NCBI RefSeq assembly: GCF_000154445.1
Contig: NZ_DS499559.1
From: Intestinibacter bartlettii
Lineage (GTDB): Bacteria; Bacillota; Clostridia; Peptostreptococcales; Peptostreptococcaceae
Strand: one strand, 5' to 3'
DNA: 64,000 nucleotides
The position numbers and the translations under genes were made by a program. Positions 26,946-35,687 of this stretch are shown one piece after another. Numbering within the stretch: position 1 is the stretch's first letter; every line of letters begins with the position of its first letter. The notes under the pieces were generated by a model. It saw only the letters and a list, made by a program, of their open reading frames with translations, did not search any database and was not told the origin of the DNA.

Positions 26946-27638
26946 ATGATATATTCAGCAGAAGTAAACAATATGTGCCCTATAACTAAAGGACCTAACC
27001 ATGGTCCAGCTCCAATTCCAGAAGAAGGAAAATGGGTACAAGCTAAACAAATCAGCGACATATCAGGTTTAACTCACGGTATAGGATGGTGTGCACCTCA
27101 ACAAGGTGGATGTAAATTAACTTTAAATGTTAAGGACGGAATAATACAAGAAGCATTAGTAGAAACAATAGGATGTTCAGGAATGACTCATTCAGCTGCA
27201 ATGGCGTCTGAAATACTTCCAGGAAAAACTATATTAGAAGCTTTAAATACTGACTTAGTCTGTGATGCAATAAACACAGCTATGAGAGAAATCTTCTTAC
27301 AAATAGTTTATGGTAGAAGTCAAACTGCTTTCTCTGAAGGAGGACTTCCAATAGGTGCTGGTCTTGAAGATTTAGGTAAAGGTTTAAGATCTCAAGTTGG
27401 GACTATGTACGGAACTTTAGCTAAAGGACCAAGATACTTAGAAATGGCAGAAGGTTATGTTACTAGATTAGCATTAGATGAAAATAGTGAAATAATCGGA
27501 TACGAATTCGTTCACCTTGGCAAAATGATGGAAATGATAAGCGGTGGCATGGATGCTAACGAAGCTTTAGAAAAAGCTAAATCATCATATGGAAGATTTG
27601 CAGACGGGGTTAAATTTGTAAATCCAAGACATGAATAA
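26946..27638 (+). CDS. IscU/NifU-like iron-sulfur scaffold-type protein, partner of GGGtGRT protein
   Basis: Residues about 45-115 resemble the NifU/IscU N-terminal fold: 'GWCAPQQGGCKLTLNVKDGIIQEALVETIGCSG' with a 'DGIIQEA' strand and a 'GCSGMTHSAAMASEIL' helix start. Candidate ligands are C11, C49, C56, C77 and C106. The C-terminal half (about 125-230) is not part of standard IscU. Such proteins are found next to a GGGtGRT-motif protein in many anaerobes, as here (18 bp apart, same operon). The cellular role of the pair is not established. AGGGAGG sets the start. Confidence 0.75.
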   Translation: MIYSAEVNNMCPITKGPNHGPAPIPEEGKWVQAKQISDISGLTHGIGWCAPQQGGCKLTLNVKDGIIQEALVETIGCSGMTHSAAMASEILPGKTILEALNTDLVCDAINTAMREIFLQIVYGRSQTAFSEGGLPIGAGLEDLGKGLRSQVGTMYGTLAKGPRYLEMAEGYVTRLALDENSEIIGYEFVHLGKMMEMISGGMDANEALEKAKSSYGRFADGVKFVNPRHE

Positions 27639-27656
27639 TAGAAGGGGGATGAAATA

Positions 27657-28655
27657 ATGGCATTATTTGAAAGTTACGAAAGAAGAATCGCTCAAATAGA
27701 AGTAGTATTAGAAAAATACGGATTTAAAACAATAGAAGAATGTAGAGAACTATGTCAATCAAAAGGTTTTGATCCATATGAAATAGTAAAAGAAACTCAA
27801 GCTATAGCATTTGAAAATGCATGTTGGGCTTATACTTTAGGTGCAGCTATAGCAATCAAAAAAGAATGTAAAAGAGCAGCAGATGCAGCTACTGCAATTG
27901 GGGAAGGTTTACAAGCATTCTGTATACCAGGTTCTGTTGCTGACAACAGAAAAGTTGGTTTAGGACATGGTAACTTAGGTTCAATGTTACTTGAAGAAGA
28001 CACTAAATGTTTCGCATTCTTAGCAGGACATGAATCTTTTGCTGCTGCTGAAGGGGCTATAAAAATAGCTGAAAAAGCTAACAAAGTTAGAAAAGAACCT
28101 TTAAGAGTTATCTTAAACGGTCTTGGAAAAGATGCAGCTTACATAATATCAAGAATAAACGGATTCACTTATGTTCAAACTCAATTTGACTACTATACAA
28201 GTGAATTAACAATAGTAAAAGAAATTCCTTTCTCAAACGGAGATAGAGCAAAAGTTAGATGTTACGGATGTGACGATGTTAGAGAAGGTGTTGCAATAAT
28301 GCACAAAGAAGGTGTTGACGTTTCAATAACAGGAAACTCAACTAACCCAACTAGATTCCAACATCCAGTTGCAGGTACATACAAAAAAGAATGTATCGAA
28401 CAAGGTAAAAAATACTTCTCAGTTGCTTCTGGTGGTGGTACTGGTAGAACACTTCACCCAGACAACATGGGAGCAGGACCAGCTTCTTACGGTATGACAG
28501 ATACTATGGGAAGAATGCACTCAGATGCACAATTTGCTGGTTCTTCATCAGTTCCAGCTCACGTTGAAATGATGGGACTTATTGGAATGGGTAACAACCC
28601 AATGGTTGGTGCTACAGTTGCAGTTGCAGTTGCTGTAGAAGAAGCTATGAAATAA
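27657..28655 (+). CDS. GGGtGRT protein
   Basis: The 332-residue soluble protein is recognised by its namesake motif G259-G-G-T-G-R-T265 followed by 'LHPDNMGAGPASYGMTDTMGRMHSDAQFAGSSS'. Several cysteines (C33, C56, C71, C89, C118, C202, C205, C246) include a C-x2-C pair at 202/205. The glycine-rich 'GLGHGNLGSML' and 'FLAGHESFAAAEGA' segments suggest a nucleotide- or cofactor-binding enzyme, but no reaction is known to me. It is co-transcribed with the Fe-S scaffold-like protein upstream, suggesting assembly or use of a metal cluster. The GGGGG ribosome site precedes the ATG. Confidence 0.8.
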   Translation: MALFESYERRIAQIEVVLEKYGFKTIEECRELCQSKGFDPYEIVKETQAIAFENACWAYTLGAAIAIKKECKRAADAATAIGEGLQAFCIPGSVADNRKVGLGHGNLGSMLLEEDTKCFAFLAGHESFAAAEGAIKIAEKANKVRKEPLRVILNGLGKDAAYIISRINGFTYVQTQFDYYTSELTIVKEIPFSNGDRAKVRCYGCDDVREGVAIMHKEGVDVSITGNSTNPTRFQHPVAGTYKKECIEQGKKYFSVASGGGTGRTLHPDNMGAGPASYGMTDTMGRMHSDAQFAGSSSVPAHVEMMGLIGMGNNPMVGATVAVAVAVEEAMK

Positions 28656-28699
28656 ATTAAAATATAAAAAATTAGACATTAATTGAATATATTTAATAT

Positions 28700-28749
28700 A
28701 AAAACAGCTATGTCATGGATTAAAAATCAGGGACATAGCTGTTTTTTTC
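28700..28749. terminator. Terminator after the GGGtGRT gene
   Basis: AAAAACAGCTATGTC pairs perfectly with GACATAGCTGTTTTT around a 17-nt loop, with a T-run following. It also ends the convergent small gene. Confidence 0.9.
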
Positions 28750-28937
28750 TATCTAACGTCAAATAATAATTGTGCTTTAAAATCTTCTTTAGCCATATTT
28801 GTTATTGTATCGATATTTCTTAAGATCATATCTCTGTGGTCATCGCTCATAGGGATGCCATCATCCTCCAAAGATTGAATAAACTCTAAGTTTTGAATTA
28901 GTCTTTCTACTGAGTCGTTTAATTGATCAAAATTCAT
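28749..28937 (-). CDS. Small hypothetical protein (62 aa)
   Basis: I do not recognise this protein. It is acidic, probably all-helical ('LNDSVERLIQNLEFIQSL' and 'DHRDMILRNIDTITNMAKEDFKAQLL' are amphipathic) and has no membrane segment or cysteine. An excellent AGGAGGT ribosome site lies 8 nt before the ATG and a shared terminator follows, which argues that it is a real gene. Confidence 0.65.
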   Translation of the reverse strand: MNFDQLNDSVERLIQNLEFIQSLEDDGIPMSDDHRDMILRNIDTITNMAKEDFKAQLLFDVR

Positions 28938-29298
28938 TTTATCGTACCTCCTGTATTTGTTTGAAATTTAACTCCTCACTCACCCAAATTCAGGATATAG
29001 CTATGTTTTTGTGTTGTAATTGAAATTCATCATTGATTCCTCCGTATATATTATTTTCGAAGTCCCTCAACCAAGTTTGAAAATCAATTCCTTTCTCTAA
29101 ATTCTATTATAAAGTTTATGGAGTATAAATAAAAGAGAAAAGTAAAAAAATTTCTATTTTCTACATTAAAAAACAATTAACATAAAAATTACAATTTGTT
29201 AAATAATGTAAAATGAAATTGATAAAAAAAACTTTGGCCTATATAATTATATTAGTAAATAAAAATTTTATAAGTATTAATAATTTGAGGAGGGAAAA
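28938..29298. other. Intergenic region with amidase promoter
   Basis: On the plus strand TTGATA (29219-29224), 17 bp, TATAAT (29242-29247) is a good promoter for the amidase gene, and GAGGAGGG before 29299 is its ribosome site. On the minus strand a 37-codon open frame (28990-29103) without a usual start codon overlaps a second frame with GGAGG and a 10-codon reading. Neither is convincing. Confidence 0.55.
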
Positions 29299-30168
29299 AT
29301 GAGAAAAAAATCATTAATAGTATCAATTTTTATTATTGTTTCACTTATGACTTTTGGCTGTTCAAATTCTGCATCACCAAGTGATACAAGTAGCGGGTAT
29401 ACAAAGAGCGATTCAAAAGACAACTCATCAAATGACAATCAAAACGATTCAAAAGATAGTAAATCACAAGAAAATAATTCAACAGACAATAATCAATCAA
29501 AAGAAGCAACAAATACAACAACTGTGAATAAGAAAAATGAGCAATATATAATTTGTATAGACCCTGGACATCAAACAAAGGGGGATATGAGTGAAGAACC
29601 AGTTGCGCCAGGTTCATCAGAAAAGAAATTTAAGGTATCTTGGGGAACACAAGGTGTAGCAACAAAGATTCCAGAATACGAATTAACTTTAAGTGCATCA
29701 AAGATATTGAAGAAAGATCTAGAACAAATGGGCTTTAAGGTTATAATGACAAGGGAAACTAACGACGTAAACATTACGAATTCTGAAAGGGCAATCTTTG
29801 CAAATGATAATAACGCTGATTTAGTAATTAGAATACATGCAGACGGTTCAGACGATTCATCAACAACAGGAGCATCACTTCATATACCATCACAAGATAG
29901 CCAATATACAAGCAAAATTTATCCTGAAAGCAACGAATGTGCAAAATTAATATCATTACAAATGAAACAAGATGGATTTAAAGTAAACGATATTTATCAA
30001 AGAAGCGACTTAACAGGTTTTAACTGGTCAAAAGTACCTGTTGTACTAGTTGAAATGGGATTTATGTCTAACCCAGAAGAAGATCAAAAAATGGCAGAAA
30101 CATCATACCAAGAAAAAATGATGAAGAGTGTTGCAGAGGGTGCACAAGCATATTTTGAAAATAAATAA
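29299..30168 (+). CDS. Lipoprotein N-acetylmuramoyl-L-alanine amidase (Amidase_3)
   Basis: The enzyme cuts the bond between muramic acid and the stem peptide of peptidoglycan. A lipoprotein signal (hydrophobic 6-19, lipobox ending at C21) anchors it outside the membrane. A Ser/Asn/Asp/Lys-rich linker spans 22-80. The Amidase_3 domain (about 82-287) shows zinc ligands H91 ('IDPGH'), a Glu in 'PEYELTL' and H180 ('IRIHAD'), plus the catalytic E252 in 'VLVEMGFMSNPEED'. It resembles CwlD/LytC-type amidases. It is monocistronic between its promoter and a strong terminator. A role in growth, sporulation or germination cannot be decided. Confidence 0.92.
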   Translation: MRKKSLIVSIFIIVSLMTFGCSNSASPSDTSSGYTKSDSKDNSSNDNQNDSKDSKSQENNSTDNNQSKEATNTTTVNKKNEQYIICIDPGHQTKGDMSEEPVAPGSSEKKFKVSWGTQGVATKIPEYELTLSASKILKKDLEQMGFKVIMTRETNDVNITNSERAIFANDNNADLVIRIHADGSDDSSTTGASLHIPSQDSQYTSKIYPESNECAKLISLQMKQDGFKVNDIYQRSDLTGFNWSKVPVVLVEMGFMSNPEEDQKMAETSYQEKMMKSVAEGAQAYFENK

Positions 30169-30172
30169 TAAC

Positions 30173-30205
30173 AAGGCTACGGTGAAACATTCATCGTGGC
30201 TTTTT
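30173..30205 (+). terminator. Terminator after the amidase gene
   Basis: A 14-bp stem with three G-T pairs runs from AAGGCTACGG to CGTGGCTTT, with a 4-nt loop and a T-run. Confidence 0.85.
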
Positions 30206-30300
30206 AAATGGGATTAAATGAAATAGTATAGATGCAGTAATTACTTTAATGAACTATAATGAAATTACAATGTTATATTTTAAAAATGGGGGAAGGTAAT

Positions 30301-31914
30301 ATGAGTTTTGAATTTGATGCTTTAAAATACAGCTATGCATCAAGAAGAAGTTTGGTATATGGAAGACGCGGAATGGTATCAACGTCACAACCTCTTGCTG
30401 CTCAAGCTGGACTTGATATTATTAAAAAAGGCGGAAATGCAGTTGATGCAGCAATTGCAACAGCTATTTGTATGACAGTTTTGGAACCTACTTCAAATGG
30501 AATTGGTTCTGATTGTTTTGCATTAGTATGGGTTAAGGATAAATTGTATGGATTAAATGCCAGTGGACATGCTCCAGAACTTGCAACGCCAGAGTATATA
30601 AAAGAACAAGGGTATAGTAAAATGCCTGTTCATGGTTGGACTCCAGTTACTGTTCCTGGTGCTGTTTCAGGTTGGGTTGAACTATCAAAACGATTTGGAA
30701 AACTAGAATTTGAAGAATTGTTTGAGCCGGCAATATACTATGCAGAAAATGGCTATCCAGTTTCACCAGTGATTTCGAAATTATGGCAAGATGAATATGA
30801 AGCATTTTTTAAAGATACAGATGATAACCTTTATGATGAATGGAAGAAAGTTTTTATGAAAAATGGAAAAACACCTTCTGCTGGAGAAGTTTGGATATTA
30901 AAAGACCATGCAAAAACTCTTAGAGAAATAGCAAAAACAAAAGGGGAATCTTTTTATAGAGGAGATTTGGCAGATAAGATAGACGAGTACTCTAAAAATA
31001 CTGGAGGTATTTTAAGAAAAGAGGATTTAGCAAAATTTAAGGCAGAATGGGTAGAACCTATAAAGACAAGTTACAAAGGTTTCGAAATTAATGAAATACC
31101 ACCTAATGGACATGGAATAGTGGCGCTTATGGCACTTAATATTATGGAAGGATTTGATGTAAAAACTCATGATGATGCTGATAGTGTTCACAAGCAAATC
31201 GAAGCTATAAAGCTAGCATTTGTAGATGGGCAAAGATACATTTCAGACCCGAGATACATGAAAGTTACAAAAGAAGAATTGCTTTCAAAAGAATATGCTA
31301 AAAAGAGAAGAAAATTAATATGTCATGATGCGATAATGCCAGAGTGTGGAGATCCATCTTGTGGTGGAACAGTATATCTTTGTACTGCCGATGGAGAAGG
31401 AAATATGGTTAGTTTTATACAAAGTAATTACTGTGGATTTGGTTCAGGGGTAGTTGTTCCAGGGACAGGAATTACGTTACATAACAGGGGAAACAATTTT
31501 AATTTAGATGAAAATAGTGAAAATTGTATAGAACCAAATAAAAAACCATATCATACAATAATTCCAGGATTTTTAACTAAAGACAACAAACCAATTGGAC
31601 CTTTTGGAGTAATGGGGGGATTTATGCAACCACAAGGACATCTTCAAGTTATTATGAATATGATTGATTTTAAAATGAATCCTCAAGAAGCGCTAGATGC
31701 ACCTAGATGGCAATGGATTGGAGAAAAGAAAATCCAAGTTGAGAGAGCATTCCCATTTGCATTAACAGAAGAATTACTTAGACGAGGACACGAAATAACA
31801 GTATTACCAGAGTCTACAAGTATGGGGCGTGGCCAAATTATATTGAGAGACAAAAACGGAACTTTGGTTGGAGCTAGCGAACCGAGAACAGATGGTTTTG
31901 TTGCAGCATGGTAG
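30301..31914 (+). CDS. Gamma-glutamyltransferase family protein
   Basis: An Ntn-hydrolase of 537 residues that would self-cleave before the catalytic T357 ('CGGTVYLCTADGEGNMVSFIQSNY'). Other family segments are 'MVSTSQPLAAQAGLDIIKKGGNAVDAAIA', 'PGAVSGWVEL', 'NNRGNNF'-like 'HNRGNNFNLD' and 'GVMGGFMQPQGH'. No signal peptide is present, so unlike classical secreted Ggt it should be cytosolic, resembling B. subtilis YwrD. It may transfer or hydrolyse gamma-glutamyl groups of glutathione-like or peptide substrates. GGGGGAAGG precedes 30301. The earlier in-frame ATG at 30259 lacks a ribosome site. Confidence 0.9.
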   Translation: MSFEFDALKYSYASRRSLVYGRRGMVSTSQPLAAQAGLDIIKKGGNAVDAAIATAICMTVLEPTSNGIGSDCFALVWVKDKLYGLNASGHAPELATPEYIKEQGYSKMPVHGWTPVTVPGAVSGWVELSKRFGKLEFEELFEPAIYYAENGYPVSPVISKLWQDEYEAFFKDTDDNLYDEWKKVFMKNGKTPSAGEVWILKDHAKTLREIAKTKGESFYRGDLADKIDEYSKNTGGILRKEDLAKFKAEWVEPIKTSYKGFEINEIPPNGHGIVALMALNIMEGFDVKTHDDADSVHKQIEAIKLAFVDGQRYISDPRYMKVTKEELLSKEYAKKRRKLICHDAIMPECGDPSCGGTVYLCTADGEGNMVSFIQSNYCGFGSGVVVPGTGITLHNRGNNFNLDENSENCIEPNKKPYHTIIPGFLTKDNKPIGPFGVMGGFMQPQGHLQVIMNMIDFKMNPQEALDAPRWQWIGEKKIQVERAFPFALTEELLRRGHEITVLPESTSMGRGQIILRDKNGTLVGASEPRTDGFVAAW

Positions 31915-32003
31915 GAATAGTAAAAGTTTTGATGAAAAAATTTTTATTAATTTATACTATTAAAAAATAAATTGAAAAATTGATATAGACAAGATACATT
32001 TAA

Positions 32004-32037
32004 TAAAAGTCGGGCAGATATTTTGCCTGACTTTATT
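32004..32037 (+). terminator. Terminator after the gamma-glutamyltransferase gene
   Basis: AAAGTCGGGCA pairs with TGCCTGACTTT around a 6-nt loop, followed by ATTTAT. Confidence 0.8.
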
Positions 32038-32103
32038 TATGAAATAAGATGTATAAAATACTTTAATAGGGAAATACTCCTAAATAGAGAAGGAGTGTTA
32101 TAA

Positions 32104-32406
32104 ATGGAAAATAAAAATGAAAACAAAAAAACAAATACGGAAATAACAGAGGAATTAATATATAAATGCGAAAAAACTAGAAAAAACAATAGCAAGAAAG
32201 ATAAACCATTGACAGACAATGATATAATGAAATATGAGATAGCATCAGAATTAGGATTAATCGACAAAGTAAGTGAAAGAGGTTGGGCAGGACTTACTGC
32301 AAAAGAAGCAGGAAAAATAGGAGGAATGCTTACAGCCCGAAAGAAAAAATTAAAAAAACAAGAAGAAGAAAATAAGGGGAACGATAGCGAGGATGAATCA
32401 ATATAG
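32104..32406 (+). CDS. Divergent alpha/beta-type small acid-soluble spore protein
   Basis: Residues about 35-88 match alpha/beta-type SASP. 'IMKYEIASELGLIDKV' contains the EIASELG germination-protease site, and 'GWAGLTAKEAGKIGGMLTARKKK' is the DNA-binding helix-turn-helix-like half. Such proteins coat spore DNA and protect it from UV. This one is longer than usual (100 versus about 60-75 residues) because of a Lys/Glu/Asn-rich N-terminal arm and an acidic tail. Its last 14 bases overlap the methyltransferase gene, an unusual partner for a SASP. GGAG precedes the start. Confidence 0.82.
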   Translation: MENKNENKKTNTEITEELIYKCEKTRKNNSKKDKPLTDNDIMKYEIASELGLIDKVSERGWAGLTAKEAGKIGGMLTARKKKLKKQEEENKGNDSEDESI

Positions 32407-33139
32407 AGATTTCGCATTCGTCTATGATAAACTTATGGACGATGTCGATTACGAAGGTTGGATAAACTATATAGAACAAATAATAAAAAATGAAAACGCA
32501 CAAGTAAAAAATATCTTGGAATTAGCGTGTGGAACTGGTAATATAACAATACCGCTAGCTAAAAAGAACTACGATATAGCAGGTATAGATATATCTGATG
32601 AAATGCTTAATGTAGCGAGAAGTAAGGGCGAAGAACAAGGCATAGACTTAGTTTTACTAGAACAAGATATATCGGAGCTTGACTTCGATGTTACAAATCT
32701 AGATTGTGTTTTATGTGCTTGTGATGGCTTTAATTATATAACTTACGATGAAGATTTAATGAATGTATTTTCTAAAACTCATGAACTATTAAAAGAAGAA
32801 GGTATATTCATTTTTGATATTAGTTCTTTCTACAAATTATCAACAGTATTAGGGGATAATATGTACGGAGAAAATAGAGAAGATATATCATATATGTGGC
32901 AAAATTACTTTGACGACGAACAAAATTTAGTTGAAATGGAATTGACATTTTTTGTTGCGGACGAAAATGGAAAGTATGATAAGCACGAAGAAAGACATTT
33001 ACAAAGAGCTTACACAGAAGAAGAAATCCTAGATATGCTTGAAGAAGTTGGATTTACTGATGTAAAAGTTTACGGAGACTTTACTTTTGAACAACCAGAA
33101 GAAGATTGTGAAAGAGTATTTTTCGTATGCAGAAAATAA
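32393..33139 (+). CDS. Class I SAM-dependent methyltransferase
   Basis: The Rossmann-type methyltransferase has motif I 'ILELACGTGNITIPLAKKNYDIAGIDISDEML' (about 38-70), a motif II-like 'LDCVLCACDGFNYI', and a C-terminal beta region ending 'ERVFFVCRK'. The 248-residue size fits small-molecule methyltransferases; the substrate is unknown. The start codon lies within the preceding spore-protein gene (14-bp overlap), so translation is probably coupled. Hsp33 follows 22 bp downstream, giving a three-gene run. Confidence 0.85.
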   Translation: MNQYRDFAFVYDKLMDDVDYEGWINYIEQIIKNENAQVKNILELACGTGNITIPLAKKNYDIAGIDISDEMLNVARSKGEEQGIDLVLLEQDISELDFDVTNLDCVLCACDGFNYITYDEDLMNVFSKTHELLKEEGIFIFDISSFYKLSTVLGDNMYGENREDISYMWQNYFDDEQNLVEMELTFFVADENGKYDKHEERHLQRAYTEEEILDMLEEVGFTDVKVYGDFTFEQPEEDCERVFFVCRK

Positions 33140-33161
33140 TGGTTAACAATGGAGGAATACA

Positions 33162-34103
33162 ATGAAAGATTACGTAATAAAAGCGACAAGTGGAAATGGC
33201 GAAATAAGAGCTTACGTTGGTAACACTAGAGAAATGGTAGAACAAGCTAGAGTAAACCACAACACAACAAAAGTTGCAACTGCAGCTTTAGGAAGAACAT
33301 TAACTGCAACTAGTATGATGGGTCTTATGATGAAAAATGAAAAAGACGAATTAACTGTTATAATAAAAGGTGGCGGTCCAATAGGAACTATACTTGCAAC
33401 ATCTGATGCAAAAGGTATGGTTCGTGGATATGTTCAAAACCCAGATGTTCAAGTTGAAAACTATCCAAATGGAAAATTAAACGTAGCAGGTGCTGTCGGA
33501 ATAGATGGATACGTTCAAGTAATAAAAGACTTAGGATTAAAAGAGCCTTATATAGGATCATATCCGTTAGTAAGTGGAGAAATAGCAGAAGACTTCACAC
33601 ATTACTTTGCTTTATCAGAACAAACTCCTTCAGTAGTTTCGCTAGGTGTTTTAACTAGAAATATGGAAGTTGAAAGAAAAATAACTAAAGAAGATGGCTC
33701 TGAAGAAATAGTAGTATGTAGAGAATTTGACGTTGAGCAAGCTGGTGGATTTATAGTACAATTAATGCCATTTGCTAGCGAAGAAACTATAGCTACATTA
33801 GAAAACAACATAAAAGATATACCATCTGTAACAACTTTATTAAAGGCTGGAAATAAACCAGAAGATATAGTAGAAATGGTACTTAAAGATTTAGAACCAA
33901 AAATACTAGATGTATGTGAAGTTGGATTTGAATGTAATTGTTCAAAAGAAAGAACAGGAAAAGTTCTTCAATCAATAGGAGAAAAAGAACTTCAAGCTAT
34001 AATAGACGAAGATAAACAAGCAGAAGTAACTTGTCATTTCTGTAACAATAAATATCACTTTACAGAAGAAGAGTTAGTAGAGCTTTTAAACTCAATAAAA
34101 TAA
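33162..34103 (+). CDS. hslO: Redox-regulated chaperone Hsp33
   Basis: Hsp33 prevents aggregation of oxidatively unfolded proteins in the cytoplasm. The zinc/redox switch is intact: C258-N-C260 and C291-H-F-C294. The N-terminal domain shows 'RAYVGNTREMVEQAR', 'ALGRTLTATSMMG', 'IKGGGPIGTI' and 'GYVQNP'. At 313 residues it is slightly longer than usual because of a charged insert around 172-188. GGAGG precedes the start, and a perfect terminator follows. Confidence 0.95.
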   Translation: MKDYVIKATSGNGEIRAYVGNTREMVEQARVNHNTTKVATAALGRTLTATSMMGLMMKNEKDELTVIIKGGGPIGTILATSDAKGMVRGYVQNPDVQVENYPNGKLNVAGAVGIDGYVQVIKDLGLKEPYIGSYPLVSGEIAEDFTHYFALSEQTPSVVSLGVLTRNMEVERKITKEDGSEEIVVCREFDVEQAGGFIVQLMPFASEETIATLENNIKDIPSVTTLLKAGNKPEDIVEMVLKDLEPKILDVCEVGFECNCSKERTGKVLQSIGEKELQAIIDEDKQAEVTCHFCNNKYHFTEEELVELLNSIK

Positions 34104-34106
34104 TAT

Positions 34107-34140
34107 AAAAAACTGGCACCAATATTGGTGCCAGTTTTTT
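34107..34140. terminator. Perfect bidirectional terminator after hslO
   Basis: The 34-bp palindrome (AAAAAACTGGCACCAAT and its complement) has A and T runs at its ends and serves both convergent genes. Confidence 0.95.
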
Positions 34141-34145
34141 ATTGC

Positions 34146-35465
34146 TTAAATATGAAAATTTAATTCATACACTTTTGTAGGTCGCCCCTTAGTGTTTGTA
34201 GTTTGAGTACAAGTTATTTTAGCGTATCCACTTTTTTCAAGATTTTTAAGTATACGGTTTGCATTCCTAACAGTACTTTTTAAGTGTAACGACAAATCCT
34301 GTGTTGTTATCATATTTGAATTATTAATTTTTATAATGGCTATAATTTTTTTGATTGTAATAGCAGATAGACTACTGTTTTTAGCAATTTTTCCAATATC
34401 ATAAATTGCTTGATTTTCAATTACCATACATTCTTTTGAACTTAATGGACCAATAAGATTTCCGTTTTCTGTAAAAACAAAACTTTTTCCCGATAATAAA
34501 GATTCCCTTTGAGCAGTATAGGCGTTATTAACCGCCATTTCTAAGTTAATTCCAATTCCATATCCAATTGAAATCTCAAAATCAATATATTTATTTAAAT
34601 AGACACTTAAATTACAGTTTTTCTCGTTATTTGTAATTTGATGTAAATTTTCTACTGTAATAATTGTGGAACAATGTGATTTTTCTTCTTGTATTACACA
34701 ATTTATTGCATTAGATTGGAAGAATTTATTTGTGTGGTGTGCAATTAATTGAATGTTTTCTTCTGTATTTAAACTATTATCAGAAGCAAAAATACTAATC
34801 ACTACAGGTAGATTTTCACGCATATATTCTAATGAGAGAATATACATAAATCTCTTAGTTAGATCTTTTAAAAATAATGGTGTTGGTATAGGATATCTAT
34901 AAGGAATATTATGTTCTTCTAAAATTGGTATAAGATTACTATACTGACATAAAACCATATCTATTGCATCCATATTCCATAATCTCAAAATCTCGTTTAT
35001 AATTTGACCTTCTAATTTTGCAAAGTTTTCCCTATTTAATGTTTCACTCCAAATATCAATATGAGATTTATCATAATTTAAATCCATCCACTTAAAAAAA
35101 TCATTTGCTGTTATTCCACCTTCAAGAGGAATCATAAAATCAATGATAAGTCTATTCATATTTAAATCTCTATTTTCTAGAAGTAAATCTAAAATTGAGC
35201 GATATAATCCTGCAGAATCTATTTCAAAAGAAATAATTGGGCGTTTTAGTTCGTGTTCTACGACCTCTATAGCAGCTTTTGCTGCAGTACCACTAACCAA
35301 AAAACCGTTAGTACACGCAGCATACTGATCATATATTTTATGTATAGTATTAAAGTTGTCATAGGCTACAACTTTAATATTACATTCTAAGTCTAAATTA
35401 GAGTAAATTTCCTCTATATGTGGGCGCAGAAAATGACTAGTAATAACTACAATATTTGTGTTCAT
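34146..35465 (-). CDS. Multi-domain transcriptional regulator (sensor, degenerate GGDEF-like, winged helix)
   Basis: The 439-residue protein is not a standard family I can name. The N-terminal part (about 1-120, 'VVITSHFLRPHIEEIYSNL...GFLVSGTAAKAAIE') resembles a PrpR-N-like ligand sensor. Residues about 210-350 resemble a catalytically degenerate GGDEF/nucleotide-cyclase fold ('ISIFASDN', 'FEISIGYGIGINLEMAVNNAYTAQRESL'). The C-terminal 375-435 is a winged helix ('TTQDLSLHLKSTVRNANRILKNLEKSGYAKI'). It is divergent from the M20 amidohydrolase/MFS pair, the likely target. Domain calls come from pattern reading only. Confidence 0.6.
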   Translation of the reverse strand: MNTNIVVITSHFLRPHIEEIYSNLDLECNIKVVAYDNFNTIHKIYDQYAACTNGFLVSGTAAKAAIEVVEHELKRPIISFEIDSAGLYRSILDLLLENRDLNMNRLIIDFMIPLEGGITANDFFKWMDLNYDKSHIDIWSETLNRENFAKLEGQIINEILRLWNMDAIDMVLCQYSNLIPILEEHNIPYRYPIPTPLFLKDLTKRFMYILSLEYMRENLPVVISIFASDNSLNTEENIQLIAHHTNKFFQSNAINCVIQEEKSHCSTIITVENLHQITNNEKNCNLSVYLNKYIDFEISIGYGIGINLEMAVNNAYTAQRESLLSGKSFVFTENGNLIGPLSSKECMVIENQAIYDIGKIAKNSSLSAITIKKIIAIIKINNSNMITTQDLSLHLKSTVRNANRILKNLEKSGYAKITCTQTTNTKGRPTKVYELNFHI

Positions 35466-35577
35466 TTTTGTTCACCTCTTTCGATTAATATTATCAAAAA
35501 GTATTTTATAAATCAATGTAAATATAGCAAAATATTTAGCTTTAATAAAAAAAATTTAAAAATTAGTACAGAATTAT

Positions 35578-35656
35578 TTGACAAATAGAATAAATCTTGA
35601 TATATTATTATCGAGGAAGTATTCCATATATATTCTATAAATATTAAAAATACTTC
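35578..35656 (+). promoter_or_regulatory. Promoter and inverted repeat upstream of the M20/MFS pair
   Basis: TTGACA (35578-35583), a 17-bp spacer and TATATT (35601-35606) form a near-consensus promoter. Immediately downstream, GAAGTATT (35616-35623) and AATACTTC (35649-35656) are inverted repeats around the expected start of transcription, a plausible operator for the divergent regulator. Confidence 0.7.
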
Positions 35657-35687
35657 AAAAAATATTCCGTAAAAGGAGAAACAAGTT

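Noticed and set aside
28990..29103. A 37-codon minus-strand frame ('DFQTWLRDFENNIYGG') and an overlapping GGAGG-ATGATG 10-codon frame upstream of the 62-aa gene
   Set aside because: The longer frame has no usual start codon and the shorter one is too small to support as a gene or leader peptide without expression data.
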